DNA of 64,000 bases from Confluentibacter flavum (GCF_002843175.1 NZ_PJEO01000004.1:32189-96188), one strand, 5' to 3'; counted from the first letter of the stretch, positions 8,236 through 18,864 are shown. Notes: a model not told the origin generated them from the sequence alone. Translations and numbers: made by a program.

Positions 8236-9174
8236 ATGAAAAAAACACTATTACTATTAACTTTTTTTATAGGACTCATCAATGTTAATGCTCAAACTTT
8301 AGAAGAACTTAAAGAAACCTTATCCGTTCAAAAAGATTCTCTTAAAGCAGCTCAAGGCCGTGTGGACGCTACCCAAGGAAAAATTGATGCGTTTCCTGGT
8401 TGGAAAAAAGGTGCTTTTGGTACTATTGGTGGAAGTGTTTCTAATTTCAGTAATTGGTATGCCCAAAAATCGCCTAATAATAGATCTGGAAATATTGGCT
8501 TTACCGTAAACGCATTTGCAAATTTGAATACAGATCTTTATTTCTGGAGAAATTCTGGAAATCTAAATTTATCATGGGTTAAATTTAATGATAAAGACAA
8601 CCCCAATGATAATACCCAATGGCGTGAGGCAAACGATGTTTTTAATGTATCTTCTTTATATGGTATGAAATTAAGTGAAACATTTGCTTTTTCTGGTTTA
8701 GGCGAATACAGAACTACCATTTTAAACAACTTTAACAACCCGGGCTATTTAGATGTCGGTGTGGGGGCTACTTACACACCTATTAAAGACTTGGTTGTGG
8801 TGGTACATCCATTAAACTATAATATGGTATTTAGTAGAAATGATGCTATTTTCCAATCGTCTTATGGCACAAAAATATTAATCGATTATACCAGACAAAT
8901 TAAAGAGATTAGCTTTAAAACCAACTTATCTTTGTTCCAAAGTTATAAGAGTTCCAATTTATCGAACTGGACCTGGAACAACTCTTTTGGATATACATTA
9001 TGGGAGATGATTGGAGTTGGATTTGATTTTGGACTGAGAAACAACAAGCAAGAAGCCTTAAAATATTCTGTTGATAATTATGATGTTACGGGAACAGATC
9101 CAGTCCCAACATTTGATAATATAAACAACAAACTACAAACCTATTGGATGATTGGTTTAAACTATAAATTTTAA
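8236..9174 (+). CDS. DUF3078 outer-membrane beta-barrel protein
   Basis: A 312-residue secreted protein: signal peptide MKKTLLLLTFFIGLINVNAQ, a short coiled segment (residues 22-48), then a DUF3078 domain with repeated amphipathic strands (GGSVSNFSNWYAQ, TWNNSFGYTLWEMIG) and a C-terminal aromatic strand ending YWMIGLNYKF, typical of outer-membrane barrels. ATG 8236 begins the signal peptide; the frame is open further upstream but without one. An intrinsic terminator follows. The function is unknown. Confidence 0.82.
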   Translation: MKKTLLLLTFFIGLINVNAQTLEELKETLSVQKDSLKAAQGRVDATQGKIDAFPGWKKGAFGTIGGSVSNFSNWYAQKSPNNRSGNIGFTVNAFANLNTDLYFWRNSGNLNLSWVKFNDKDNPNDNTQWREANDVFNVSSLYGMKLSETFAFSGLGEYRTTILNNFNNPGYLDVGVGATYTPIKDLVVVVHPLNYNMVFSRNDAIFQSSYGTKILIDYTRQIKEISFKTNLSLFQSYKSSNLSNWTWNNSFGYTLWEMIGVGFDFGLRNNKQEALKYSVDNYDVTGTDPVPTFDNINNKLQTYWMIGLNYKF

Positions 9175-9196
9175 TAAGTAACTATTTAGAAATAAG

Positions 9197-9224
9197 AAGG
9201 TGTTCTTTTAAGAGCGCCTTTTTT
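9197..9224 (+). terminator. Terminator after the DUF3078 gene
   Basis: AAGGTGTTCTT and AAGAGCGCCTT pair with G-U pairs and precede a run of T. It lies 23 bp after the stop. Confidence 0.8.
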
Positions 9225-9306
9225 ATGCTTAATAATTTGATAGGGTAAAATTGTATATTTGTTGTCTCAAATTTTTTATATGTGGTTGTCAGGTAAAAAT
9301 TAATAC

Positions 9307-9999
9307 ATGAAAGGATATTTAGTTTTAATAGGGCTTATTGTTTGCAGTTACCTTGAAGCACAAGAAAACAACACTAAGATTGTAGATTCTCTATATAAAG
9401 AAGATCAGTTTTATGCGGGTGTAACCTATAATCTTATTGGGAATAAACCTAATGATCTTTCCCAAAATGGGTTTTCTTTGGGTTTTCATGCAGGTTTTAT
9501 AAAAGACATGCCTATAAATAAAGATAGAAATATTGCCATAGGTATTGGGTTAGGATATTCTGCCAATTCATTTAATCAAAATTTGCTTGTAGTAAAAGAT
9601 GATTTAGGTAATATTAATTACAGTATTATTGACGAAAGCAATGTCTCCTTTTCTAGAAATAAATTTTCTCAGCATTTAATAGAACTTCCAATAGAGTATA
9701 GGTGGAGAACATCAAACCCTACAGATTATAATTTTTGGCGAATTTACGCCGGGTTTAAAATAGGATATGTATTTACGAATACAGCAAAGTTTAGAGGAAG
9801 TTTAGGGGAATTTAAATATAATAATATCGAAGACTTTAATAACTTCCAATACGGATTAACAGTAAGCATGGGGTATAATACATGGAACTTGTACATGTAT
9901 TATGCTTTAAACCCTATTTTTTCTAGTGATGCCAAATTAAATGGAGAAACTATTGATATGAATGCCATAAAAATAGGATTGATGTTCTATGTACTATAG
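9307..9999 (+). CDS. PorT-like outer-membrane beta-barrel protein
   Basis: A 230-residue protein with a signal peptide (MKGYLVLIGLIVCSYLEAQ). Eight or so amphipathic strands follow, with features of the PorT/OMP_b-brl family: IELPIEYRWRT, RIYAGFKIGYVF and FNNFQYGLTVSMGY. PorT family members belong to or support the type IX secretion apparatus in Flavobacteria; that role is inferred from family resemblance. The 3' end overlaps the convergent PAP2-like gene by 6 bp. Confidence 0.72.
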   Translation: MKGYLVLIGLIVCSYLEAQENNTKIVDSLYKEDQFYAGVTYNLIGNKPNDLSQNGFSLGFHAGFIKDMPINKDRNIAIGIGLGYSANSFNQNLLVVKDDLGNINYSIIDESNVSFSRNKFSQHLIELPIEYRWRTSNPTDYNFWRIYAGFKIGYVFTNTAKFRGSLGEFKYNNIEDFNNFQYGLTVSMGYNTWNLYMYYALNPIFSSDAKLNGETIDMNAIKIGLMFYVL

Positions 10000-10602
10000 C
10001 CAATTATTAATAAGTAATAATTGAGGAATCAACCCAACAAAAAAGCCGAAAATAAGTTCTTTATATGTATGCGCGTTAAGATGTAATCTGGAAGTGGCAA
10101 TGGCTCCTGTGATTATGCTCATTAAAGCTAACGTGCCATTAATGTTGATACTAAAATGGATACTTAGGGCAATAAAGAACATAAACAAACCCGAAACAGA
10201 TATCATATGTATGCTAGCTTTAAATTTCATAATAACAAGTATCAAACAAGTAAGGGTAGATATTAATATTCCTAAAAAGAAATAGTAAAGTTCAATAATT
10301 TGATGGTCACTTATAACCCTTTCAAGAACTAATAGAATAACAAGACAATTAATAGCTAGAGGGATAATACGTTCTTGGGTAGTTTCTAGTGCTATTGAGT
10401 TTACCTTACCTAAGGTTTTCAATAAAAAATATAGTAGAATAGGTAAAACAATTGTTAAGATAAAAAGCGAGATTATTTTAGCATAAATAATTTCTTGTGG
10501 GAAGTATTTTGGGCTTACTTTAAAGTAAAAAAGAACCCCTAATAAAGGCATTATTAAAGGATGGAATATATACGAGATACTTTTTAAGATATGATTTATC
10601 AT
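9994..10602 (-). CDS. PAP2-like integral membrane protein
   Basis: A 202-residue protein with about five to six membrane helices. Near the C-terminus SRLHLNAHTYKELIFG resembles the SRxxxxxH signature of type 2 phosphatidic-acid phosphatases, and KASIHMISVSG resembles the preceding H-containing motif, but the first KxxxxxxRP motif is poor, so enzyme activity is uncertain. The start overlaps the rpoN stop in an ATGA arrangement, indicating translational coupling downstream of rpoN. Confidence 0.65.
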   Translation of the reverse strand: MINHILKSISYIFHPLIMPLLGVLFYFKVSPKYFPQEIIYAKIISLFILTIVLPILLYFLLKTLGKVNSIALETTQERIIPLAINCLVILLVLERVISDHQIIELYYFFLGILISTLTCLILVIMKFKASIHMISVSGLFMFFIALSIHFSININGTLALMSIITGAIATSRLHLNAHTYKELIFGFFVGLIPQLLLINNWL

Positions 10603-12059
10603 ATCTTTTTGCGTAATCGTGCTACAGGAATATCTAATTGCTCCCTGTATTTAGCAACGGTGCGTCGGGCAATAGGGTAGCCCTTATCTTTTAAAATGGC
10701 GGCTAAAGTATCATCAGTTAATGGTTTTCTTTTGTCTTCTTCTTCAAGAACTGTTTCAAGAATTTTTTTTATTTCTCTGGTTGAAACATCTTCACCTTGA
10801 TCATTTTTCATGGATTCTGAAAAGAAATCCTTTATAAGTTTTGTGCCATAAGGCGTATCTACATATTTACTGTTGGCAACTCTTGAAACCGTTGAGACAT
10901 CCATAGAAATTTCATCTGCAATATCTTTAAGAATCATAGGTCTTAGGTTGCGCTCATCACCCGATAAAAAATATTCTTCTTGGTAATGCATGATGGCGCT
11001 CATGGTTATAAATAACGTTTGTTGGCGTTGTTTTATAGCTTCAATAAACCATTTAGCGGCATCCAATTTTTGTTTGATGAATATAACGGCATCTTTTTGG
11101 GATTTCGATTTATCTTTAGAGTCTTTATAACCCTTAAGCATATCGTTATATTCCCTAGACACATGAAGTTCTGGAGCATTTCGGCCATTAAGCGTTAATT
11201 CCAATTCGCCATCTACAATTTTTATAGCAAAATCTGGAACCACATGTTCTACAATTCTATTATTACCAGAGTATGAACCTCCAGGCTTAGGATTTAAATG
11301 TTCAATTTCCCTTATGGCATCTTTCAGTTGAAGTTCGCTAATATCAAATTTTTGAATGAGCTTATCGTAATGTTTTTTGGTAAACTGATCGAAAGCATTG
11401 TCAATAATGTCAATGGCTAATTCAACATCTGGATTTTTTTCTTTTCTATGTAATTGAATACTTAAGCACTCTTGAAGATTACGAGCGCCCACACCTGCAG
11501 GATCCAATTGATGTACAATTTTTAATACATGCTCAATCTTATCTTCAGTGGTGTAAACATTTTGTGTAAACGCCAAATCGTCCATAATATCTGTTACAGA
11601 TCTACGGATGTATCCGCTTTCATCAACGTTACCAACTAAAAATTCTGCAATGTTATATTCATCGTCAGTAAGCCTATAGGTATTTAATTGGCTGATTAAG
11701 TGTTGTGTGAAGGAGGTTCCTGCGGCATAAGGCATGGTCTTTTCTTCATCATCACTACTATAATTATTTACTTGGGTTCTGTAATCTGGTACTTCGTCAT
11801 CACTTAAATACTCATCAACATTAATATCATCATTACCTATGCTTTCACTATCATCATAATCGTCTGTAGAATTATCTAAATCGGAATCATAATCGCTTTC
11901 AACTTCTTCTGTACCACCTTCGAGAGCAGGGTTTTCTTCCAATTCTTGCTTTAATCGTTGTTCAAAAGCTTGTGTAGGCAACTGAATCAATTTCATCAAT
12001 TGAATTTGCTGCGGAGATAGTTTTTGTGATAATTTAAATTGTAAATGTTGTTTAAGCAT
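10599..12059 (-). CDS. rpoN: RNA polymerase sigma-54 factor
   Basis: A 486-residue sigma-54. Region I is Gln/Leu-rich (LSQKLSPQQIQLMKLIQLP, about residues 9-27). Region II (about 47-110) is highly acidic. The core-binding region and helix-turn-helix follow, and the RpoN box ARRTVAKYRE starts at about 464. It needs an AAA+ activator to open promoters at -24/-12 sites; no such activator is in the window. It is co-transcribed with the PAP2-like gene. Confidence 0.97.
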   Translation of the reverse strand: MLKQHLQFKLSQKLSPQQIQLMKLIQLPTQAFEQRLKQELEENPALEGGTEEVESDYDSDLDNSTDDYDDSESIGNDDINVDEYLSDDEVPDYRTQVNNYSSDDEEKTMPYAAGTSFTQHLISQLNTYRLTDDEYNIAEFLVGNVDESGYIRRSVTDIMDDLAFTQNVYTTEDKIEHVLKIVHQLDPAGVGARNLQECLSIQLHRKEKNPDVELAIDIIDNAFDQFTKKHYDKLIQKFDISELQLKDAIREIEHLNPKPGGSYSGNNRIVEHVVPDFAIKIVDGELELTLNGRNAPELHVSREYNDMLKGYKDSKDKSKSQKDAVIFIKQKLDAAKWFIEAIKQRQQTLFITMSAIMHYQEEYFLSGDERNLRPMILKDIADEISMDVSTVSRVANSKYVDTPYGTKLIKDFFSESMKNDQGEDVSTREIKKILETVLEEEDKRKPLTDDTLAAILKDKGYPIARRTVAKYREQLDIPVARLRKKI

Positions 12060-12143
12060 TTGTATGATTTGGTTTAAGAATAAAAGTATAAAAATTATAC
12101 CAACAATGGGGGTTTACTAAGAATCTTTTATCTTAAATTAATA

Positions 12144-13577
12144 TTAAAACTCAGCATTTTGAGGGGTTCTCGGGAATGGTATAACATCCCTTATATTGCT
12201 CATTCCTGTTGCAAACATCACTAAACGTTCAAACCCTAACCCAAAACCAGAGTGCACGGCGGTTCCATATTTACGCAAATCCAAATACCACCATAAATCT
12301 TCTTCTGGAATATTAAGGGCAGCCATTTTTTTCTTGAGTACATCTAAACGTTCTTCACGTTGGGCACCGCCTACTATTTCGCCAATACCAGGAAATAAAA
12401 TGTCCATAGCTCTAACCGTTTTCCCATCCTCATTCAAGCGCATATAAAAGGCTTTAATATTGGCTGGATAATCATATAAAATAACAGGGCATTTAAAATG
12501 TTTTTCAACTAAAAAGCGTTCATGTTCACTCTGTAAATCGGTCCCCCACTCATCAATAATGTATTTGAATTTCTTTTTCTTGTTGGGCGTACTGTCTCTT
12601 AAAATTCCAATGGCTTCAGTATAACTTAAACGCGTAAAATTGTTTTCTGTTACAAAATTTAATTTTTCAATTAGACTCATCTCACTTCTTTCGGCTTGTG
12701 GCTTTGTTTTTTCCTCGTCTAAAAGCCTCTGATTTAAAAAGTCTAAATCCTCACGATTGTTATCTAAAATATACTTAATAATGTATTTTAAAAAACTTTC
12801 TGCCAAATCCATATTACCTGCCAAGTCCATAAATGCTACTTCAGGCTCTATCATCCAAAATTCTGCAAGATGTCTGGATGTATTGGAGTTTTCAGCTCTA
12901 AATGTTGGTCCAAAAGTATATACTTTACCTAAAGACATGGCGTAAGTTTCTGCTTCTAGCTGACCAGAAACCGTAAGATTGGTTTCTTTTCCGAAGAAAT
13001 CTTGAGAGTAGTCAATTTGCCCATCTTTTGTAAGCGGCGGTTTTTTAGCGTCTAAACTGCTTACACGAAACATTTCTCCAGCACCTTCGGCATCACTTCC
13101 AGTTATTATTGGGGTGTTTACATAGTAAAAACCATTCTCATTAAAATAGCTATGTATTGCGAACGAGAGGGCTGATCGTAAACGCATGACAGCACTAAAC
13201 GTACTGGTTCTAGTACGTAAGTGGGCATTTTCCCTTAAAAATTCAAACGAATGTTTTTTAGGTTGTATAGGATACGTTTCAGGATCTGAATCTCCTAAAA
13301 TTTCAATATTTTTCACAATGATTTCAACGTTTTGTCCCTTGCCAAGACTTTCTACTAACTCGCCTTTTATATGAACTGCCGCACCTGTGGTAATACGTTT
13401 TAAAATGATTTCCTCTGTATTTTCAAAGTCAACAACACATTGAATATTGTTAATGGTAGAACCATCGTTTAATGCAATAAATCTATTAGCCCTAAAGGTT
13501 CTTACCCAACCTTTAATATCTACTTCTGCTATTGCTATTTTTTGTGATAACAATTCTGAAACAGTACGTGTTTGCAT
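12144..13577 (-). CDS. asnS: Asparaginyl-tRNA synthetase
   Basis: A 477-residue class IIb aminoacyl-tRNA synthetase that charges tRNA-Asn. It has an N-terminal OB-fold anticodon-binding domain (about 15-105) and a catalytic domain with class II motif 2 ([19 protein letters not shown]) and motif 3 ([19 protein letters not shown], then PFPR). These specific residues distinguish it from AspS. The length is standard. It is transcribed separately, upstream of rpoN. Confidence 0.97.
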   Translation of the reverse strand: MQTRTVSELLSQKIAIAEVDIKGWVRTFRANRFIALNDGSTINNIQCVVDFENTEEIILKRITTGAAVHIKGELVESLGKGQNVEIIVKNIEILGDSDPETYPIQPKKHSFEFLRENAHLRTRTSTFSAVMRLRSALSFAIHSYFNENGFYYVNTPIITGSDAEGAGEMFRVSSLDAKKPPLTKDGQIDYSQDFFGKETNLTVSGQLEAETYAMSLGKVYTFGPTFRAENSNTSRHLAEFWMIEPEVAFMDLAGNMDLAESFLKYIIKYILDNNREDLDFLNQRLLDEEKTKPQAERSEMSLIEKLNFVTENNFTRLSYTEAIGILRDSTPNKKKKFKYIIDEWGTDLQSEHERFLVEKHFKCPVILYDYPANIKAFYMRLNEDGKTVRAMDILFPGIGEIVGGAQREERLDVLKKKMAALNIPEEDLWWYLDLRKYGTAVHSGFGLGFERLVMFATGMSNIRDVIPFPRTPQNAEF

Positions 13578-13680
13578 GTGTATAAAATTTAAATGTAAAT
13601 ATAAAAAAGACTTTTGGCTTTCTAGTTAGAATGCCTGAAAAACGAGTTTAATAATAAATTATAAATAAAGGAATTTCTAA

Positions 13681-16080
13681 TTAAAAGATTGAATTGTCGC
13701 CATCATCGTCTTCTGGAATGATGTTGATAGCAGGTTCTCTTAATACTTCTTTATTGGCTATGCTTCTTTCTAAGGACAATAATAATGATGGTAGAAGTAC
13801 TAAGTTTGATAACATAGCGAACAATAAGGTAGCCGAAACCAAGGCGCCTAAAGCCACTGTGCCGCCAAAGCTAGAAATAGTAAATACGGAAAAACCAAAG
13901 AATAAAACAATGGACGTATAAAACATACTAACACCAGTTTCGCGCAACGCACCATAAACAGAGGTTTTTATTTTCCAGTTATTTGCCTGTAATTCTTGTC
14001 TGTATTTTGCCAAAAAGTGAATAGTGTCATCTACCGAAATTCCAAAAGCAATACTAAACACCAAAATGGTTGATGGCTTTATTGGAACGCCTAAATAACC
14101 CATTAAACCAGCAGTAATTAATAACGGCAATAAGTTGGGTATGAGCGATACAACAATCATTCTAAAAGACCGGAACATAAAAGCCATAAATAATGAAATA
14201 AGTAAAATGGCAAGCGATAAAGAAATGACTAAATTTTTAACCAAGTATTTAGTCCCTTTTTGAAATACCAAGGCCTTACCGGTCATAGTAACAGTATATC
14301 TGTCCTTTGGAAATACTTTATCTATTTTGATTTGAAGATCTTCTTCAATACGTTCCATTTTATCGGTACCAATATCCTTCATAAAGGTTGTGATGCGCGC
14401 GTATTGTCCCGTACTATCAACAAAATTATTAATCAAGTTAATATTAGATGTTGAGTTTTTTGCGTACGATAAAATAAAGTTATTTTCTTGTGAGGTTGGT
14501 AGTTGATAATACAACGGATTTCCATTGTAATAAGCCTGTTTTGAGTATTTAACCAACCCAACGACAGATATAGGTTTCGATAATTCGGGTATTTCTATGA
14601 TTAACTCTTCCAACTCATTCATCCGCTTTAAGGATGGCAGTTTCATAACACCTTGTTTTTGTTTGGTGTCCACCATAATTTCCAGCGGCATAATGCCATT
14701 AAACTCACGTTCAAAAAAACGAATATCCTCAAAAAATTCGGTTTTTTTGGGCATATCTTCAATGAGGCTTCCAGAAATTTTTATCTTATAAATGCCAATA
14801 ATACTAGCTATAAGTAAGATTACCGAGGTTGCGTAAATTGCTATGCGCCGATGTTTTACCATCTGTTCAATCCAATTAACAAAACCGCCAATCCATCGCT
14901 TATTTAAATGTTCTAAGTGGCGATCTTTTGGGTAGGGTAAAAAAGAATAAATAATAGGAATGATAAGCAAGCACAACAGAAAAATACCAACAATACTTAA
15001 CGAAGCAACAACCCCAAATTCTTTTAAAAGTTTACTTTCTGTTAGAATGAAGGTAGCAAACCCAGAAGCAGTGGTTAAATTGGTCATTAATGTGGCATTC
15101 CCAATTTTTGTGATAACACGCTGTAATGATTTTACTTTATTACCATGTAGTTTTACTTCATGCTGGTATTTATTAATTAAAAAAATACAATTAGGGATAC
15201 CGATTACTATAATTAACGGAGGTATAAGCGCTGTTAAAACAGTAATCTCGTAGTTTAACAATCCTATAATACCTAATGTCCACATAACACCAATGCATAC
15301 AACAATAAGTGATATAAATGTGGCTCTTAATGACCTAAAAAAGAAAAAGAATATCAACGATGTAACTAATAATGCAGCAATGATAAATAGACCAATTTCA
15401 TCAACAATGTTTTGTGCATTGAGGGTTCTTATATAGGGCATTCCAGAAATCCTTACATCTAGCTTTGTAGCGTTTTCAAAGGTTTCTGTTTTTGGCAACA
15501 ACACATTAACAATAAAATCTTTTCTGGCAGATGTGTTTACAATATCCTTTTTTAAATAGATAGCAGTACGAACCGTTTTTGTTTTGTTATTGAACAAGAA
15601 ATTGTCATAAAAAGGATATTTATTAAAAAGTTCATCTTCTAGTATTTCAATTTGTTTAGAAGATGAAATGGAATCTTTTATAAATGGACTTAAAATGAAT
15701 TTTTCATTAAGGGTGTCCTTAACGAGCTTTTGTAAATCTTTAATAGAAATAACAGATTCTACAGCGTCATATGTTTTAAAACTATCTGATAATGCATTCC
15801 AAGCATTTAATTTTTCAACAGAAAACAACGTGGAATCCTTAACCCCAATCACAATGAGGTTCCCTTCTTCACCAAAGGTTTTTAAGAAATTGTCATAGGT
15901 AAGGTTAATAGGGTGCTCATCAGGTAAAAGATTGGCTTCTGTATAGGTGAAGCGCATATGTTTCCATTGGGTGCTGAATAAAACAGTGATGATTAAAATA
16001 CCAACAAGAATCGCAATTTTATTACGTAAAATAAGTCTCGCCGTAACTGACCAAAAATTTGTTGTAAAAAGCTTAAACAT
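13681..16080 (-). CDS. MMPL/RND-superfamily exporter
   Basis: A 799-residue inner-membrane protein with two repeats of one helix, a large periplasmic loop (about 45-215 and 435-620) and a block of about five helices, as in MMPL/SSD-type RND permeases. Charged helix residues (GISVDDTIHFLAKY in the second half) match the proton-relay region of RND transporters. Similar proteins move lipids, hopanoids or drugs; this substrate is unknown. It lies upstream of the DUF5686-type barrel gene only in genomic order (that gene is downstream, 57 bp away), so the pair may form an envelope export unit. Confidence 0.88.
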   Translation of the reverse strand: MFKLFTTNFWSVTARLILRNKIAILVGILIITVLFSTQWKHMRFTYTEANLLPDEHPINLTYDNFLKTFGEEGNLIVIGVKDSTLFSVEKLNAWNALSDSFKTYDAVESVISIKDLQKLVKDTLNEKFILSPFIKDSISSSKQIEILEDELFNKYPFYDNFLFNNKTKTVRTAIYLKKDIVNTSARKDFIVNVLLPKTETFENATKLDVRISGMPYIRTLNAQNIVDEIGLFIIAALLVTSLIFFFFFRSLRATFISLIVVCIGVMWTLGIIGLLNYEITVLTALIPPLIIVIGIPNCIFLINKYQHEVKLHGNKVKSLQRVITKIGNATLMTNLTTASGFATFILTESKLLKEFGVVASLSIVGIFLLCLLIIPIIYSFLPYPKDRHLEHLNKRWIGGFVNWIEQMVKHRRIAIYATSVILLIASIIGIYKIKISGSLIEDMPKKTEFFEDIRFFEREFNGIMPLEIMVDTKQKQGVMKLPSLKRMNELEELIIEIPELSKPISVVGLVKYSKQAYYNGNPLYYQLPTSQENNFILSYAKNSTSNINLINNFVDSTGQYARITTFMKDIGTDKMERIEEDLQIKIDKVFPKDRYTVTMTGKALVFQKGTKYLVKNLVISLSLAILLISLFMAFMFRSFRMIVVSLIPNLLPLLITAGLMGYLGVPIKPSTILVFSIAFGISVDDTIHFLAKYRQELQANNWKIKTSVYGALRETGVSMFYTSIVLFFGFSVFTISSFGGTVALGALVSATLLFAMLSNLVLLPSLLLSLERSIANKEVLREPAINIIPEDDDGDNSIF

Positions 16081-16137
16081 CCTTTAATTTAAAGTTGGCA
16101 AAGGTAGAAAAAACAATGAGTTAAGTGATTAATTGAT

Positions 16138-17409
16138 CTATAATGTTAAGTTAAATGTAAATTTAAAAGCGATATTATCATCAATATTCGGTAAATGATA
16201 AGCGCCATATCTGTAAGCAAAACTTAAACCGAAGCCAAAAAATAGTTTGTTAATTTCAAACCCAGATTCTGAGTATCCCTTTTCTAAAGTTCCAAAAGAG
16301 ATATTTTGATGTCTATCTATGTTGTCCATATCACCAATGGCAAATCTGCTTATTAATACCAATTGAGGTTTATACTTTTCAGAAATATTAAAAGGTTTCA
16401 AAGCGTGTTTTATTTGTAGCGTTGTAAATTTATCAGAGAAGAATTCATTGAAAAACATGGTTTCAAAACTACTTGTGCCCGCAACAGAAAAACGTCTTAA
16501 AATCTTTTCTTTGTTGATATTGTTAGGGTAGGCGTGATACAAATGCGTTAATGGCGCATGACCATTGGATATACCAGAAACTATTGTGATTTCAGATAGG
16601 CTTTTGTTTTTGTGCTGTATTTGTTGAATGGTCTTGAATTCGAAATTAGAAAAATTAAAATCACCTTCAAAAACATCCTTAAAACTTTTGGTATATTGAA
16701 ATGTGAATTTTGGGAAGCCATCTTCTCCTTCTTCAACACCTTTTTCAGCTAGTTCAAAATTACTAAATGGGCTCCATTGTACTGCTATTTTTGCCAAGCT
16801 AAGATTGAATAAATTATAATTGGCGCCATTTAAGGCAAACTCATAGGCATAAGTTGGATTTATATCATTTATGGATAATTGTGTTTCTGCTAAAATATTC
16901 GGACTTAATTGATATTCTAAAGAGATAGATCTTGAGATAATTTTATGGAATAAACTAATGTTTAATAACCTAGGTTCAAAGAGTTGAAAAAAACGCTTGT
17001 CGGTTAAAAAAGGATAACTGCCCGTTTCTTGTAAATCATCGGTATACGAAATATCCAGCCAAGTATTGGTTTTTTCTGCTATTCTGAAACCTGCGCCTAT
17101 ACTATACTTAAACCGATGATCTTTAAAGCCATAAACAACATAAGAGTTTATTCTGAATTTTTCTGAAAAAGCATCATTTGTTATACCGCCCAAGCCTGTT
17201 CTTAAAGCTTCATATTGGTTGTATTTAACCAGATATCTTAAATCAAAATTGAAGTATTTGGTGGGTAAATATCCATCCGCCAATTGTTTTAAAAAACCAC
17301 TTTTTTTAATAGAATCTTGAGTTGGTTCAGTACTAGTTTCCGCTGTAGTTTGGGCTCGCACCAACCAAGAAAAAAGCAATAAAAACGCGAGGGTACATAA
17401 TTTTGACAT
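16138..17409 (-). CDS. DUF5686-type outer-membrane barrel protein (short form)
   Basis: A 423-residue protein with a signal peptide (to about residue 19, VRAQ) followed by a long beta-barrel region: YLVKYNQYEALRTGLGG, then strands ending FGFGLSFAYRYGAYHLP and FKFTFNLTL. It matches the C-terminal part of DUF5686 proteins, which usually run to about 800 residues with a carboxypeptidase-like regulatory domain in front; that front part is missing here. It lies between frr and the MMPL gene on the same strand, after the frr terminator. The function is unknown. Confidence 0.68.
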   Translation of the reverse strand: MSKLCTLAFLLLFSWLVRAQTTAETSTEPTQDSIKKSGFLKQLADGYLPTKYFNFDLRYLVKYNQYEALRTGLGGITNDAFSEKFRINSYVVYGFKDHRFKYSIGAGFRIAEKTNTWLDISYTDDLQETGSYPFLTDKRFFQLFEPRLLNISLFHKIISRSISLEYQLSPNILAETQLSINDINPTYAYEFALNGANYNLFNLSLAKIAVQWSPFSNFELAEKGVEEGEDGFPKFTFQYTKSFKDVFEGDFNFSNFEFKTIQQIQHKNKSLSEITIVSGISNGHAPLTHLYHAYPNNINKEKILRRFSVAGTSSFETMFFNEFFSDKFTTLQIKHALKPFNISEKYKPQLVLISRFAIGDMDNIDRHQNISFGTLEKGYSESGFEINKLFFGFGLSFAYRYGAYHLPNIDDNIAFKFTFNLTL

Positions 17410-17443
17410 TAATGGCGATGTGTAAAGCTAAATTTATACAAAA

Positions 17444-17475
17444 GAAGCGATCCCGATAGCTATCGGGATCGCTTC
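17444..17475 (-). terminator. Perfect 32-bp palindrome, frr terminator
   Basis: The two 16-nt halves, GAAGCGATCCCGATAG and CTATCGGGATCGCTTC, are exact reverse complements. On the minus strand it starts 6 nt after the frr stop and is followed by TTTT, so it can end frr transcription. Confidence 0.85.
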
Positions 17476-17480
17476 CAAAA

Positions 17481-18038
17481 TTATACTGTCATAATTTCTT
17501 TTTCTTTGAGCTCGAACATATCGTCAATTTTCTTAACGTATTTGTCAGTCATTTGTTGTATGTCTATCTCCGCATTCTTTTTAAGGTCTTCAGAAATATC
17601 ATCAGATTTTTTGATTTCATTATTAGCATCCTTACGAGCACTTCGTACACCAATTTTAGCATCTTCGGCTTCTGCCTTGGCTTGTTTGGCTAGATCACGA
17701 CGTCGTTCTTCTGTTAAAGGGGGCACGTTAATAATAATTGTATCTCCATTGTTCATAGGATTAAAACCAAGATTGGCGTACATGATGCCTTTTTCAATTT
17801 CCTGTAGCATGTTTTTTTCCCAAGGTTGCACAGTAATCGTTCTACCATCAGGCGTGTTTACGTTTGCCACTTGATTTATTGGTGTTTGATTACCATAATA
17901 ATTTACAAGTACACTTCCCAACATGGCAGGACTAGCTTTTCCTGCTCTAATATTTACCAATTGCTTTTCTAAATGCCTAATAGCACTATCCATGGATTCT
18001 TTGGCCGTATCTAGTATAAATTCTATTTCCTCGTTCAT
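17481..18038 (-). CDS. frr: Ribosome recycling factor
   Basis: A 185-residue factor that, with EF-G, splits post-termination ribosomes. It shows the family core LVNIRAGKASPAMLG, IIINVPPLTEERRRDLAKQA and the C-terminal KYVKKIDDMFELKEKEIM. ATG 18038 (MNEEIEFILDTA) is preferred over an upstream in-frame start at 18071, which would add 11 atypical residues. It lies 49 bp behind pyrH, in the usual pyrH-frr pair, and is followed by a strong palindromic terminator. Confidence 0.96.
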   Translation of the reverse strand: MNEEIEFILDTAKESMDSAIRHLEKQLVNIRAGKASPAMLGSVLVNYYGNQTPINQVANVNTPDGRTITVQPWEKNMLQEIEKGIMYANLGFNPMNNGDTIIINVPPLTEERRRDLAKQAKAEAEDAKIGVRSARKDANNEIKKSDDISEDLKKNAEIDIQQMTDKYVKKIDDMFELKEKEIMTV

Positions 18039-18087
18039 TGTTTTAAACTTTAATGGTAAGTTATTGTTCAAAAAATTATGTCAAACT

Positions 18088-18795
18088 CTATATGTTTACT
18101 TCGGTGCCTACTTTTTCTCCGGAAACAACCTTTAAAAGGTTTCCTTTTTTGTTCATATCGAACACAATAATAGGTAAATTATTTTCCTGACTGAGTGTAA
18201 ATGCTGTGGTGTCCATTACTTTTAATCCCTTTTTTAAAACTTCATCAAAAGATATAAAATTGAATTTAATAGCGGTACTGTCTTTTTCAGGATCTGCATT
18301 GTAAATACCATCAACTCTGGTGCCTTTTAAAATAACATCGGCTTCAATTTCTATAGCTCTTAAAACAGCGGCGGAATCTGTAGTAAAATAAGGATTTCCT
18401 GTTCCTCCACCAAAAATAACCACGCGCCCTTTTTCTAAATGACGAATAGCTCTTCTACGTATGAAAGGTTCTGCCACTTCATTAATTTTGATGGCAGACT
18501 GTAATCTTGTTTGCATGCCTGCATTTTCTAAAGCACTTTGTAAAGCCAATCCATTTATAACGGTCGCTAGCATACCCATATGGTCGCCTTGAACACGGTC
18601 CATCCCTTTGCTTGCTCCAGAAACACCTCTAAAAATGTTTCCACCACCTATAACTATAGCGACTTCAACACCTTTGTCGGTTATGGTTTTAATATCTTCA
18701 GCGTATTCGGCTAAACGTTCGGGATCTATACCGTATTGGCGATTTCCCATTAAGGCTTCACCTGATAACTTAAGAAGTATTCTTTTGTATTTCAT
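18088..18795 (-). CDS. pyrH: Uridylate kinase
   Basis: A 235-residue UMP kinase of the amino-acid kinase fold making UDP. It has the phosphate loop KLSGEALMG (residues 9-17), [10 protein letters not shown] (about 48-57), [16 protein letters not shown] and [20 protein letters not shown]. The length matches bacterial PyrH. It precedes frr, a common pairing; the tsf terminator separates it from the ribosomal operon upstream. Confidence 0.97.
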   Translation of the reverse strand: MKYKRILLKLSGEALMGNRQYGIDPERLAEYAEDIKTITDKGVEVAIVIGGGNIFRGVSGASKGMDRVQGDHMGMLATVINGLALQSALENAGMQTRLQSAIKINEVAEPFIRRRAIRHLEKGRVVIFGGGTGNPYFTTDSAAVLRAIEIEADVILKGTRVDGIYNADPEKDSTAIKFNFISFDEVLKKGLKVMDTTAFTLSQENNLPIIVFDMNKKGNLLKVVSGEKVGTEVNI

Positions 18796-18864
18796 CTTTA
18801 CTTTTGAAAGTTTAGCAAAGCTACATAAAAATTTTATTTTATAAATTTATATAAAACTGAATTG

